A DNA stretch of 64,000 nt from Mesaphorura yosii (Eukaryota > Arthropoda > Collembola > Poduromorpha > Tullbergiidae): the NCBI GenBank assembly GCA_009869945.1, contig WIXG01000096.1, positions 1 to 64,000 of the forward strand, given 5' to 3'. The notes beneath the pieces are model-generated. The model was not told the DNA's origin and searched no databases. It saw only the letters and a list, made by a program, of their open reading frames with translations. Both the position numbers and the translations under genes were made by a program. Shown in pieces: positions 27,401 to 39,440 of the stretch. Each line of letters begins with the position of its first letter. Positions within the stretch are counted from its first letter, which is position 1.

Positions 27401-30400
27401 GAAATGAAACCAATTCCATACTGATTTCCATCGGTACGGTCCGAGTCCGCGCATTGCTCTTTTCAAGTGGAATATCTTTTTTTGTCATCTTCGCTCATTC
27501 TTATAAATAATCATCTTTTCTCCTTTTGTTCAATCTTCTCTCGAAACCAGAGGGTGGTCCGTTTTTTAAGAAAATATAATACGGATCCACATACCAGTTC
27601 ACGGGACTTCTTCAACAGTTATCCGAGAGCAGCGTAGTGTATTAATCTTTTCATACGGATGCGTACGATATTAATACTGCACGTAATTTGTAATGATGAT
27701 CTGGTTGAATAATGATAATATTATTACTATTAATCCACTGAGCACAGAGTGCCACACGGCCATTGTGCCTGCCCTCGCCCTGATGTGGCAATAAAAGAGA
27801 ATACAAAAATGCTGAATTAATCCCTTTATAATGTAGATGAGCCTTTCGAAAGCCACAAGTGTCTTGCACGCTCTGTTATATCCCCGAATTGCATCTGCAC
27901 TGCATTGACAGAATTTTTAGCGAAATTACATTTACATATTCACACACAAAGTTCGGGACCACAAAATAATAAACCCATTAACCAGATTAGTTTCCCATGG
28001 AGTGCGGTACCGGTGCAACAGTGCTGAGGTATGTGGTCTTGTCTTTGTGAGATTTAATTGGTCACAAATTCCAACACAAAAGTAGACCGCAAATATTCGC
28101 AAATTCCGCAGTGGGTTACGAGTGTCATCGGGATATTTATAGTAGCGTCGACTCGAGCGTCTTTGCTGCACAATGCGAGTACCAATTCAACTCAGCTCAT
28201 CTCCACAAAACTTTTTGCAATACCGAAACAATTGACTTAAGTACTTTTTTGCACTTTTTGCAGTACTGCGAAAGGAGGAGATGCGCGAGGCATGAGTGAA
28301 TTGGCTGAATTTGCTCCGTCGCGAGTCGTAAAGTGCTCAATTGAATTACACTCACTCAGCTAAATTAAATCATTCTTCATGATCCACTCTGGTTTATGAA
28401 CAGGCTCGGCTGGGCAATGAAAGAGTGTAATGGAGTAGGGATGGAAGAGCTGCTGTTAATTGATGGGATCTCTTGAGTCCAACCCTCACACGAGCACTCC
28501 GTACTAATGTGTCATAAAATTGTCAACTGTGCCCATCAGCCAGCAAAGCAGCCAAGTACACGCTAAGTGAAATTGCAATCTGCGAAAACATTTCACGCAT
28601 TAAAATTATTGGATTTTTAATTGCAAATGTAAACCAACAGAAGCTCAGCAGGAGCAGAGATTCCCAATTCGGATTATTCTCTAGCCTTATGCCTTTCAGG
28701 TTTACTATGTGGAGGGTATAAAAATAAATTTCTGAGTCCAGAAAAAATATCCCGTGGAAGGCATATTATTTGTAGTACGCACTGCACCTGTACGCTGCGT
28801 TGCACGAATGCGAGTTAATAGGTCTCGCTTCCTTTTGACCTTTCCAACCCCTCCACTATTTACCTGCTCATCCTCTCTGATAATTTATACCCCATTTCGT
28901 ATCTTTATGAGTCATCTTGATTGTAATCAATTGAATCGCCCATTTGTTGCCCGGTCAGGGCACAAAATATAAAATATTTTTAGGAACCGTTGCCTTTTCA
29001 TTTACCTACATCAAAGCCTCATTATTGTACGCAGTGAGCAACGACGGTTTAGCGAAGTAATGCTTTGTGTATCCTGGCTTGTAATGGAATTCATCCCGGC
29101 TGCATGGATGCTGTGCACTTGAATCACAAATGGACTTATTCAAATTTAATTAAAATAACTGCCCACAGACGTGAGACTGGGCGCATAGATCATGTTAGAC
29201 ACGGGCATGTCTTCATTACTTCCAAGCGCAGAGAAAGATTAATTACGAGTGCAAGTGTTTATTTACAATAAGTGTCACTACTCAATAAATTAAGTGAACT
29301 AAAAATATTATGCGTACTGAGCTGTGAATTCCATAAACAAAACCATAAATAATTTGAGCACGACTGAAAATGGTCATGGCAGTCATTCTGTTTTAGAATT
29401 CAAAATAATAATTAATGTAATCGCTAATGTTTATTGTGAGCTTCGAAGTCAAAGACACAGAGATCATAAATCCTTGTTCGTATGCATTTTCTTTATTTCA
29501 TCTTCCTCTAAGCACGTTGCCCTGTGACCAATCTTTTGTTTGGCCGTTTAGTTGTTTCGTTCGTGTTTCTTGTCCTCTAAGCCATTAGAATTTGTGAAAT
29601 AATTCCGACCAGCGCCAGAAGGCAGCTGACACTAACTGCCATGTTCTACGACCACGAATTACAATTCTCGTATTCGTTTGCAATTACTCCACCTACTCAT
29701 TAATATGTTACTGACGGTGAAGGTTTTGGGGTGATTTACAGCGCACGCAATAACAAACAGAAAATTCACCTGCGCTGTTCCACGAATGAAAGCTTGTTTC
29801 ACGCTCCTTCGCTCAGATTCTCGGTATTTGAATTTGCGTTGCGGAGTCAATCCCTTTTAATCCGAGTGTTTACTGCCGGCTTAACAACAGGCTTAGGGCA
29901 CAGGAATCCGTGTTTATGGAAAAGCTGACCTAATTTACATACGGTGTGCATGCGTGCTTGCCTTTTTCACAAACGGAGCAGGATGGCAAACATCTGGCCG
30001 GATGAGAACGAGAAAAAGTTCAAGGTTTATTCATTCATTTTGCGATTGATTTTCATGTAGAAATTAATGAACGCTGAATTCTCTATTTTATTTGCAAACG
30101 TCTTGAGTGCTAACTGGAACATTTTTCACGTCTTGCACTTTATGGCGTAAGATTTTTCTCCCTCAATCATTAAACTCTGCTCCTTTTTTGTTCTTTACAG
30201 CCTTGTAAGGGCGTTTCATGACACAGTCGTAAAATAAGTCAGTTAATTAAACCAGAAAAATTTGAGTTCGCTGCCGCCGCACTGGGAAGGGTAACGAGAA
30301 CGCCTAGAAGTCTTAAGCACACAAGAAACGAGCTCCACTTTTTAATTATGGGAAACCATAAATTATGTCGTAGTGGTTATAAAATTGTTTTTTAAGATTT

Positions 30401-33400
30401 GCAGAAAGCAGAAACGGGCTCTGTAAAAAATTGGCCCCTTTTCAGCGAGACCGAATCGACAGCTGGAGTGAGTCAAGTCAGAGGGCGGTACCGGGATTGA
30501 TTTCATATCAATCCGCATATAAAATCGAAACCGCCTTCTTCAAATAAGTCAAGTCAGAATGCCGAGACCGTACAATCAGCTGCATCACGGATCAAAAATG
30601 AAATGGGAAACACTTGTTTAGAAATTGTGCCTGATTTTCGGTACATTCGTTGTGGAGTGCGAGTACAAGTGTCAAATATCGAAGTAAACTCTGAAATTTC
30701 TTATGAAGAGCTGTTTTCACGTCATGCTTGTGAGTCTTGTCAAAAGTATCAAAATTCAGAAAATCCCAGCCATAAGGTCCGTTTGCCTTGCGCAGCTCTC
30801 CCCAAAACATCTTTCAACCAAAAATTAGAATTCATAATATTTATTTATACGTCTGCGTCTCTTGTTGTGTTGTTGTTAGTAATCATGCGTTCAAGTGATT
30901 CAAGCAATCTCAAAATAAAATATTTTGTTACTTTGCTTTCTGGTACTGAAATCTAACCCCTTCTCAGTCACAGCAACGACTCTGGACCAATGTATTGCGT
31001 ACGTACGATGATTCATTGCTGCACAATGCAAACTCAAAGGCCTTCCGCTGCTACTTCTTGACTTGAATCTTGAGTTCCATTAAATTCACATTGACTTAAA
31101 CTATTTTTAAATACAACACAAAGCCTGTCGAGTTGGGAATCTGGTTTAAAGTGCGTCCAATTTCCAAATATTACATGCGTCTTTAAATTTATTGCGCTCA
31201 ATATATTTTATAACTTCCTCCTCTTTCGTCGTCGTCCTTTGCCCTTTGTGCCTTGTCGGCTTGAATTGCCTGGCCTGACTAAATGCGAAAGTAAACACGT
31301 ACAAATCACATTACGAATTGTGACTTGTGACTCGCGCATCTGTCAACGTGAAGTACACACGTATAACGACCCCTGAGCAATTATTCATACCAAATTACAA
31401 CTGCGAATAAGACGTGTTGCGTAATGCGTACTTAATGTTAATCATCTTGTAATACATGAACATTAAAAATTATGCTGACTAAACAATGCTCATTACTCAC
31501 GACACCTGAAATAATTTATGAGCTCGGCACAATAGCGTCGACAGCCGACGTGACACAGGAACTGAGTCTTGCTTACCAATTTGTTACTCCGCTTCCGATA
31601 CGTGATTTTATTCGAAAACACTATTTTGCTGGAGCGAGTTGGATTTTGCGTATTCAGAGCTTCAGAGCTCTTTTTATGATGCTGATTTGTCATTATACAA
31701 TGTGCGAGAAGAGCAGAATGGAAATGTGCTTGGGAAAAGTCGGAGATTTTGCTCGGGCGCAATCATTGACAAAAAACACACGCACATTACAATTTCTTTA
31801 GTTCATGAACCCTTTCCACATTTCCATGCCGGTGCAGCGCGAATCCATCAAATTTCCATATTGAAACTCATTTCGGCATCATTACACCAGGCGCAAACCC
31901 GAACCAATGAATATTAATGCAGCTGGTTAGAGTTAAGCTTATTTACGTTACTTCCGTTTATTCATGACTGTGTGAAACTCTCTTCAAACTTCGCCTGCGT
32001 GGAATATTTGAATATTGAACAGCATGACAAGGCAGTAGGCAGGGAAATGGGCAAATGAGCATGGCATCAGCCATCAGCGTAGCAGCCGGAAGGAGACAGT
32101 CTTGGAGAAGGTGCGTAACCTTTTCCTCTTGTCATTTCTGCCGTTAACAGATTATTACATGATTTTCCTAGCATGCAATTCATAATATTCATAATTCATT
32201 AGTCCGCTGCATTTATGCGGGCTCACACTCGCACAACATGTACTTCATGCAATTAGGCACGTCGAGTGCGGCTGTAATGAATGAATGGCACTTTTACCAC
32301 TGCGCTGGAAGACTTGGTTCAATTGACGCGCTGCCGCTGCGAGTCTTGAACTCTGCGGCAGCGCCATGCATTGCTGTATTTGTGAAAGACAAACATCTTA
32401 AAATAAAATCTTGCGAGTATTTCGTCGAGATGAAAGGAGCATTTACGCTTCATTTCACGGAATTCGTGGGTAGAACGTAGAATTATGTCGTATGCACGCA
32501 GTAAGTACATCATTAATTAATGGCGTACATTTGTCGTCAGATTCTTGCACCCTAATTTCGAAATCTCGCAAATATTCGCCTACTCGTACTGTTCTTTTTA
32601 TGTGATTACAGTCCATGCTGTTGTTGGTATCTGTCGAATTTTCGCGTAGCACGTAAGACGCACGCATTGAAGAATGTCTTAGCTGGTCTGGCCCAGAATT
32701 CATATGAGCTCATACGTTGCGCAGGCTGAAATTTAGCCAACTCAGGGAACTCATAACCTAATTCTTCAGAGAAGAGCAGCGGAACAAAGTTCCAGCTGTT
32801 GATAATGGACCTCTTCCACTCGGTTGTCGCTCGCCGCTCACAATGAGTGAGTTGTAATGCAAAACACAAAGTACAATGCGTGGCGTAGCCAAGTTAAAGC
32901 AGCGGAGAAGACGAAGGCGAGTTGAAGCTGACATTTCAACAGAAATGCCAAATGCCAACGCGTTAAGCCGTTAAGCGTATACATGAGAAGAAATTGCACC
33001 ATCAACATTCAACAATTCAACGACAGCATTCCAGCCTTTGTATTCAGAACATGACTGACTCGGCTTTGGCTCGTAGCATAGCACATTACATGTCACTTTG
33101 TCGTTATTAGTCAGGACCAAGAATTTGGACTGGATTTGCCTACAAGATGAAGATCCCCAAATGACTGTGCATACAGAAAACACAAATTGCATCACATGCT
33201 ACGTGACAAATGAAAATGGGTGGTTAATCCGCGAAAGGAGAGTACTGTGGAGATCTGCGCCGCAATAAATGTCAGTTACAATCTGTTCAAAATACCTGAA
33301 ATTGGTATTTCATCACAGCTGAACGGTTTGCGATTGTGATTTTGGTTTTTGCAAGCCGAGTATTTGGTGCTTGATTTTGAGTGGAAACCACACAGAAATC

Positions 33401-36400
33401 TTGTGTTTGTGCTTCGGTTGGCAGGGTTGGCGCCGCTCCAAGTAGGCAAATTATGTTTGTTTTTGAAGTACGCTTGTTGTATTATAATAATCTCGGTTCG
33501 GTGTCAGCGCTTCTCAACACCGCAGCGCACTCTTCTCGTATATCTGATCACAAATCTAGAATCTAAATATGATACCGCCGGTTCGGGCTTTGGCATATGT
33601 AAATTGAACGAGCGTATTTCCTTCCGCCTGCGTGCGGCCAAAAGTGATTTTCGTAAGTCTTTATTGCATTTATCATCTCATTGAACATGACATTAATGAG
33701 CCGGACAAAATGGCAGAGCTACACTGCACATGAAGAGGCTCGCAGCCACAGGGAACAGATTTCACCTTAATCTATGCAGTGGCCTCGGCAGTTAAGCGCA
33801 CGGGAAATGGGCAAGAAGGGAGTTTGTACTTAAATTTATGCGGAAAAGTGAATGAGCACAAGTACAAGTGCAAGGTACAAGTTGCAGATTGTCGCAAGGG
33901 AATCGGAGTTCAAAAGTAAATGAACGATAAAGAGTAATGGCCAGTGAAACAGGAAGACAAGACACGACATTCATGCAGCGGCTAATGCACGTATTGCGTA
34001 TAAATTTAAGTACAAATTCGAGATTAGACATCGTCATCTTTTAATCACTCTCAAGTGTCCCACCATTTCTTTTTATGCAACTGCATCTCGGCGTTTGGAG
34101 CAGCACGCATGCCACGCGAACTCGGCATTTAGCTTAAATTGCCTGCCTGTTTGATGCCTATTAAAAGAATCAAACGAGAGAATGCAAGGCTTAACGCATC
34201 ACGCTGATCACGCACTGGCACTGCACTTCACCGGCACTTGAACATTTACGAAAAGCAGAAGCTCTCGCGTACACAGGCTGCAGTTGCACTTCTGCACGTT
34301 TACCTTTCTGTCTAAACCTAAACTTGACATTTAACTTGAAATTAAACACGATGGCCCTCTGCAACATTTAACTCGAGAGTGCACGTGCATCTGTGCGTAT
34401 GAATGGAAGCCATCGCTCCGTGCTTGAGTGCATCTCTTCATATCTCGGCTGATTAAACGCCACGCAATAAGGAGAAATCTCGACGCTGCTGTTTATGAAA
34501 AGATTAAACATTTACTTATTCCATTACGATTTGAAAGGAATTCACCAATTCACTCAAACAAGCACTTGACACACACGCGTGCGTGTGCGTGGCTTTATCG
34601 TGGACTGGGCATCTAACTCGGTGGTGGAGCAAGGAAACGAAGGGGAAGCACTTAAAAGGATTTGAGTGATATGACAAAATTGTTGACTCCGAAGCGAAGG
34701 AAAATCCATTAAGCTGACTGACTTGCGAGTCCGGCCGAGATGCGATTAGAATTAAAAGTCTACTGCTTAATGAGCTATAATCTCTTACGAAAATAAAAAT
34801 AGACCCGCCGTACCGCACCTTCTTAACCTTTGTTTACCGAATACATTCGGTTGGGAGCTGGCTTCTGGACAGGATAGACAGAAGCAGAATTCGGGGCTGA
34901 CTATTTCTGGACGACGGACGGACCATGGCTGCGGTAGGTAGAATAAATACGGACACTCAAAGCTTTTATGAGGATTAATCCTTTCTCCTGTGCTGCCGTG
35001 TAACGTAATATTCGCAATGACTTGCTAGTTGCTACTTTGAGCTGAATGGAATGAGCGTCGTGTCTTCGTGTCTCATCGTTTGACTAGAGATTTAGCGCCC
35101 ATTGTCAAGGCAAGGAGGCTACTGCACGCCACAACGCAGCCAGGAGAGGAGAATTCTCGTCTCCTCTATTAACTGCCTTATATGGAATTATGAAGATGAG
35201 GCAGACGGGCTGATGTGCACCACTTCTCCACTTTTCATTCTTTTGTCACTCAAATCTCCACATGTTGACCTTCTGCATTTTAAAAACATACACAATTTTA
35301 CATTTACACAAATGCACAAAAATGTGTCGAGAAGAGACTGCACACTGCCTGGCTCGCAGTGCTTTTTGCAACGCAGTTTTTGCACGGCCTGCGCGATGCC
35401 ATTTATCATTATCACACAATTTATTGAGATGTTGATCTTCAATTTGACGAGTTTGCATGCAGCAATACAATGCAACTCAGAGTACGCGTGTCAGCAACCA
35501 ACAATAAGCCGAGTAATTCAATTCCACGCACATTTTCTATATCTGCCCATCTGGAATTATTAAACCCATTTATTGTACACATGCAATGTGCATAACTGCA
35601 CACCAGAATTGTATAATCTTTTTATAACAACACAACGAATGCACAACAATGTGACGCGTATTTTTATCGTTCGTGTTTCGGACTTCAAATCACAAATCGC
35701 ACCCAGAAGAAACACCAGGAGAGAATAAAACACAGGGAACATAAAAAAACTCGGTTCTGAACTTTACGGCGAAATTAAATCTGAAATGCGGACTCGGACG
35801 AGACAAAATAAACAATGCCAGCAAACACGGACACAAATGTATCAAAGTGCCAAGGGCGACCGAGCCGAGCAGAGTAAAGAGTTTATTCAGGACAACCGAA
35901 GACAACGAAAGGAATCACGGGTCCGGAAATGCAAGACTAAGACAAACACGAGAACAAACATACAATCAGAGACAACCATAAAGCATTGCGAATCACTCCC
36001 GGTTCCAGTTCTCAGCCAGCGAGTGCCAAGCAAGGCTCATAAAGCACGACTGGAACATGGAAATGGGCAGGAAAATGACATGTACGAAAGCCAAGAAAGA
36101 TAAATCGGTGGAGTTGGGCTTCAGATTGATAGATGAGATGTGCTCGTCTCAGGTTGCATAATATTTCAGCTTTTCCTGCCGCGCGTGCATAAAATGTCAA
36201 CTAAAGTGCAGCCTGCCTTTGTCCTTTGTAACACATATAAGTATTGCATTTGCATCTCAAATCTAATTTCACTGCATCGCATCTTCACACGGCCGCATGC
36301 GAAGAGGCATTCAAGAAAATGAAACTCGGGCTCGAGCGCTCTGACTCATTCAGCGTTGCATATTTTATGTATTGTTATTCTTGCCTGACAGCCAGGCATT

Positions 36401-37493
36401 AAACTTGTGTGACAAAAGAGTCTCGAACGAGCAGTAATGTACGCAAGTCCGCATGCCAAGAGATTAAAGCTTATCTCGGAATTCGAGCAAGAAGCTTGTT
36501 AAACCGTCGTTTGAGAATAAATTGTGTCAAATTCTGTTGGTATTTTACATAATGAATACGACGCGCAATTCACACTTGAGCAGTCTATCAAAAGAGTTCG
36601 GTTCAGCTCTTTGCAAACAACATCCTCTGACTCAAGTTAAAATTAAATACGGCTGAACTCTAGGGAGTTGTGCTGTGATAAGGAGAGCAGAGATGAAAGA
36701 AGTCTCGGAAATTGCGAAAATAAAAGTCAACTTGTCCACGGACTGCCAGTGCAAATCTTCCATGCAAAGTTCTTCTCATTGTATCTCGTCACGACGAAAG
36801 AGGATGACGACACGACACGACCTCACAACACCGCACAACGATTGGAAGATGCGATGAGGAAAAGGAAAGTAAATCTTTGTGCTTGGACAAAACACATTTC
36901 GTCCATCATCTGCATCTGTCCTGGCCCGTCTGTCTGCTTCGCTCAATCCTTCTGCTACTATTTGGCTTTAGTTTGGTACGCTTATCAAGTCTCATTGTCA
37001 TCATTCAAATTATTCAGTCATGTTCTTATTCTTCTTTTCTGCTGAACTGAACTTGGCCACGGCCGCGGCTGCGAGCCGAGTCGTGTCATAATGCACAATA
37101 AAACTACACACATGCTGGGCGTCATGACTGATTTCGCATTATTCTCTGAGCTACGATGACACAATAACAATCAATGTGATCGGGATGAGAGAGAATATCC
37201 AATTGATGACCTCAAGCTTGAAGTCTGGCTGGGGATGAGGTTCAGACGCTTCTTACTTACTGTGCGTACTTCCGAATGTTGCCAAAATGATACAATGCTA
37301 CAATTTAAATGGAAGTCTCAACTTACCATGGTTGCTGTTGTTCGGTCAGATGCTGTGCCACGGAGAATCCGAAATACGACCCTGCTTCACCCTTTTTAAT
37401 AACTGGTAGTGTCGGTTCCAGATTAAATGCATCTACAGCTGCTTGCAATAAAAATAAACATGCAACGAGGAGCACTGAGAAACTTTGCAACAT
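430..37493 (-). CDS. mew: Integrin alpha chain, PS1/laminin-receptor type, N-terminal 424 residues (gene continues beyond the left edge)
   Basis: Cell-surface adhesion receptor subunit that pairs with an integrin beta chain. Coding exons, 5' to 3' on the minus strand, are 37493-37327, 13048-12921, 12746-12723, 6986-6883, 6264-5824, 4754-4654 and 736-430. Every junction is GT-AG and the phases join into one 424-codon frame. Residues 1-22 are a signal peptide (start MLQSFSVLL, cut before FNLEP, the classic integrin alpha mature start). FG-GAP blades of the beta-propeller follow (ILVGAP near 57, VMGAPGSY, FVSGAPRA, LVVGAP near 326, LAIGAP near 396). Two calcium loops fit DxNxDxxxD, at D317-D325 and D387-D395. 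The segment WLGVTVKSQGQGGKVMVCAH and the following Cys-rich stretch are what I recall of the PS1/alpha3-6-7 group rather than PS2. The rest of the propeller, legs, membrane segment and tail lie outside the window. The family call is firm; the PS1 ortholog name is less so. Confidence 0.93.
737..4653. other. Integrin intron 6, no gene seen
   Basis: This is a 3.9 kb intron between the exons ending at 4654 and starting at 736. It is AT-rich with scattered short ORFs on both strands. I see no splice-flanked coding exon and no recognisable RNA gene in it. The longest ORF (3346-3696 +) has a hydrophobic stretch but no other sign of coding. Confidence 0.6.
9762..9857 (-). CDS. Candidate first coding exon of a small secreted protein or peptide precursor
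   Basis: ATG at 9857-9855 opens 32 codons that begin MPQSLILTASFLILVVFLHV and end in EWSLAPR, directly followed by a perfect CGT|GTAAGT donor. The layout is a textbook signal peptide with likely cleavage after HEA (residue 23), giving a mature N-terminal Gln that could cyclise to pyroglutamate. It sits inside integrin intron 3 on the integrin's own strand and does not fit integrin sequence. I could not fix the next exon. A TTGATAAG acceptor near 9593 would open about 54 codons containing Arg-Arg, and a TTCTTGCAG acceptor near 9325 would open about 32. An acceptor-like CCACAG overlaps the ATG, so this could instead be an internal exon. I do not recognise the family. Confidence 0.35.
10222..11136 (+). 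CDS. Four-pass membrane glycoprotein, family not recognised (nested in integrin intron 3)
   Basis: The exons are 10222-10266, 10359-10709 and 10786-11136, joined in phase 0 through GTAAGT/CCAG and GTAAGC/CTAG splice sites. They give 248 residues. Four hydrophobic segments are visible, at about 10-33, 105-127, 145-163 and 204-230. The loop between the first two is about 70 residues and Thr/Ser rich with glycosylation sequons at N49, N59, N73 and N80. The second loop has N181 and N184. With both ends cytoplasmic the two loops would face outside, a tetraspanin or claudin-like layout, but I see no CCG motif or paired-cysteine signature of those families. A candidate AATAAA lies 146 bases after the stop. 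The gene is antisense to its host and wholly intronic. It is a real gene by phase and composition; its function is unknown. Confidence 0.85.
11282..11287 (+). terminator. Poly(A) signal AATAAA for the nested four-pass gene
   Basis: A canonical AATAAA lies 146 bases downstream of the stop codon at 11136, on the same strand. Another AATAAA follows at about 11452. Confidence 0.55.
12723..12746 (-). CDS. Integrin alpha 24-base micro-exon
   Basis: This exon follows a TTTTAG acceptor and precedes a GTGTAAGT donor region. It supplies DANGFYDR between exon 2 (which ends ...VVTDGKR) and exon 4 (which begins RDSNDLSGPL). Using the inner GTAAGT donor keeps the frame open, while the outer GTGT donor would create a TGA in the next exon. 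It lies only 174 bases from exon 2 but 5.7 kb from exon 4. Confidence 0.8.
18972..19574 (+). other. Long orphan ORF in integrin intron 1, status uncertain
   Basis: The open frame is 200 codons, or 157 residues from the first ATG at 19101. That length is improbable by chance at this base composition. It contains hydrophobic patches (about HFVLLLAVC and VVLVLIVVIMHIGIELL), but there is no recognised domain, no signal peptide at the ATG and no clear splice or poly(A) context. A good donor (AAGTGT|GTAAGT) occurs inside it near 18,990-19,000, which argues against simple use of the full frame. Confidence 0.2.
21279..21554 (+). CDS. Coding-like ORF or terminal exon of an unrecognised basic protein
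   Basis: The open frame runs from just after a TAA at 21276-21278 to a TGA at 21552-21554. AATAAA follows only 8 bases later. Its first ATGs are near 21336-21339. The sequence is hydrophilic and Lys/Arg/Ser rich (for example KARKGDMDSKSIKK, then RLRAAMRRDAKEAIKQL, then RQKRCGRLFVDDLSRVD at the end) and looks like real protein. It could be a small single-exon gene or the last exon of a gene whose earlier exons I did not find; a weak acceptor CATTTTAG lies at 21,300-21,307. The complementary strand is also open over this interval, so strand choice rests on composition and the poly(A) signal. The family is not recognised. Confidence 0.35.
   Translation, partial: KYAWLGVHFSTSQGWIEKELMLTADKARKGDMDSKSIKKSNSNVAPRLRAAMRRDAKEAIKQLPSSRPMITGILRQKRCGRLFVDDLSRVD
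21562..21567 (+). terminator. Poly(A) signal AATAAA next to the 21.5 kb ORF
   Basis: The hexamer begins 8 bases after the TGA of the preceding open frame. Such a short 3' UTR is unusual but seen in compact genes. Confidence 0.4.
22208..22530 (-). other. Cysteine-rich ORF, possible exon, uncertain
   Basis: A CTGCAG acceptor at about 22,510 precedes an open minus-strand frame that reads WLAVDGRICQCANKYFEGG and then places further cysteines (ACTAEM, SCNKL, SVSCKQ, YCNQSS, RICNM) before a TAA. The first part has coding-like third positions. No known cysteine-domain signature could be matched. The length is within chance expectation, so this is only a pointer for RNA evidence. Confidence 0.15.
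37327..37493 (-). CDS. Integrin alpha coding exon 1 (signal peptide)
   Basis: The start codon is at 37493-37491. It encodes a hydrophobic leader (LLVACLFLLQAAVDA) and the mature start FNLEPTLPVIKKGEAG. The exon ends TG|GTAAGT in phase 2, and the split Trp codon is completed by exon 2 at 13048. The reading frame is open upstream of this ATG but looks like untranslated sequence (Ser/Arg rich, no leader). The transcription start was not located. Confidence 0.9.
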
Positions 37494-39440
37494 TCTGCCG
37501 GTCGGATTCCAGGCAGATGGAGAAAAAGATGAGAAATGAGATGAAGATGAGCGGCAGCGTGAGGACGAAGATACGCGAGTGACGCGAGGCTCAGAGGAAG
37601 AAGTACAAGTATGCGGAATGATCTCGGTTGACATCATTCTCCAAGTTTATGAGTGTATAATGAGCGGAGTGACGCTCCGGCACTTAACACACGCCGAGAT
37701 CAAAGAAGAGTGCACGCACCAGCGGCTTGCGAGTACATGTGCGAAACACGTTGCCAAATCAAATCACCGATGCAAGTGTTCTATCACACGGGCTGCACTA
37801 AAATCCTCGCAGTAATTTCGAGTCATTTTGCGTGAGACTAAGAAATTGGACGACGTGAGGCAGACAGAATATCCGGTGTCCTCTACCCCAGTAAACACAT
37901 TGTGCTGCACGTTATACAAAAACTGACACTGACAATGGGACTCAAGAACGGCAATGAGAGCAACTCGTACAAAAACAAGTCCAACCTTCCTCTCCGATCG
38001 GCTCTTGTATACTGACTACAGACTCTGAGGAACCAAAGCGTAATATACACGATGTGCGTACAAGATGAGAAAGATTCACACGACCGGCCGTGAGGATTGG
38101 GATGAGGTTACTCACAACCGCTCACGAGGATGATGCCATCCTTCTACGCTTTGCCAATAACCGGTAGCTTGGCACATGAGTGATCAGAAGATGTGGAGTC
38201 ATACAACCTGTACTACGCTGGAGTGAGTAATGCCGGTCAAGTCGATTAGAATTGGAAACTGAGTTTCATGCATTTGCGCATTTGCGAGGAATTTCATACA
38301 CTCTGTGAAAAGTCAGAATCAGATTATCAATCGATCCAGTCAACCCTCGTATGTGATTGCAAGACAGTGTGATGGCTTGCTGATTACCAAAGTAATTTAA
38401 TTGTGGATTGGAGAGCCACCTTTCATCTGCTTTCATTTCTATTAAGTACCTTGCAGCCTTGCACTGCATGCAGCAGAACTTTCTAGAACCTGGGCCTGAA
38501 CTCTTGTTGCAGAATTGGGCGTGACAGACAGGACAGAGTTGGGATGAATATTTGAAGAGGGTGCTCCACGTTGTCGAAGTGTACGTTGACCAAGCCGCAT
38601 CGCTCGCTGTCTTCGAGTTTTTGAAGGAGCTCTGGCTCTGGTTCGTGACGACTGTTTTCTTCTTCCTTGAATTTGAGTGCGTTTGTCATTTGTATGGTTC
38701 ATGGGGTAGCTCCAGTCATCACGCACTCTGGCTCTACTTGCGTAATAATGCAAACTTATTTGCACTCTTACATTACTCCCTTTACTTAAAGAAGCACTTG
38801 ATTATGCGACACATTGCTACCCTACAGCAGCCACTTTGCAGTGATTGTTTACGCGTAATCCATTTACACCGTGCAAAGTGCAGCCTCTTTGCTAAATGGG
38901 TGATGAGAGTTCGTTTCAATGTGTGTCGTATTCCATTCCGACCTTTGATAGGTTTCTAAAAATTATGATTCGCCAGCGATTGATGCCTCTGTCCTTCTTC
39001 TCTCTGGCTCTACGATGCTCTATATTCTACATGCTTAGCTGGTTCATTTAACCTCGTTTGGGTTTTGCATAACTGCCCTTGTCTCGACGGCCATTTTCAC
39101 GTTTTCACAACTGTGCTTGCTGTTGTTGATGACTGACCTCGCCTGTTTGCTCCAAACTCAGTTTGAATTTTTGGAAATTCGAAGGACGCCAATTTGCTAC
39201 AGCATTTCTTTTTATAAAGAAAATTTATTTTCACTTATTGAACTTTCTGGGTAAGACTTTCTTTTATTTGGTATTTTACATAAAATGCATGCATTTTGTC
39301 TTTCGAGTTAACTCGAGATTGGGAAATACTCCTTTTCTCGTTTACTTTTCCAAATGTATGTGGTCAAAATATACCACAGCATGATTTATTAGTTTTCCAT
39401 TGTCTGTGTACAGACAAGTACATCAAATCACTGCTTCAAA
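37494..39440. other. Region upstream of the integrin gene
   Basis: About 1.9 kb lies between the integrin start codon (minus strand) and the zinc-finger start codon (plus strand), so it should hold both promoters. No TATA box was convincingly seen. A minus-strand open frame at 38483-38689 reads like protein (acidic, for example EPEPELLQKLEDSERCGLV) but lacks clear splice partners. It could be an unlinked exon or chance. Confidence 0.45.

Larger units (their letters stand above)
13049..37326. other. Integrin intron 1, about 24.3 kb, mostly without recognisable genes
   Basis: This long intron lies between the signal-peptide exon and the first propeller exon. It is AT-rich, with many ATGCAT, TAATTA and ATGCAAAT words of the kind bound by homeodomain and POU factors, which is compatible with an enhancer-bearing first intron but proves nothing. 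Apart from the candidates listed separately (18,972-19,574; 21,279-21,554; 22,208-22,530) I see no convincing exon, RNA gene or transposon in it. Confidence 0.6.

Noticed and set aside
35786-36103. 105-codon hydrophilic plus-strand ORF
   Set aside because: The composition (Lys/Arg/Thr/Gln/Glu) follows from a purine-rich, stop-poor strand. There are no splice sites or family signatures.
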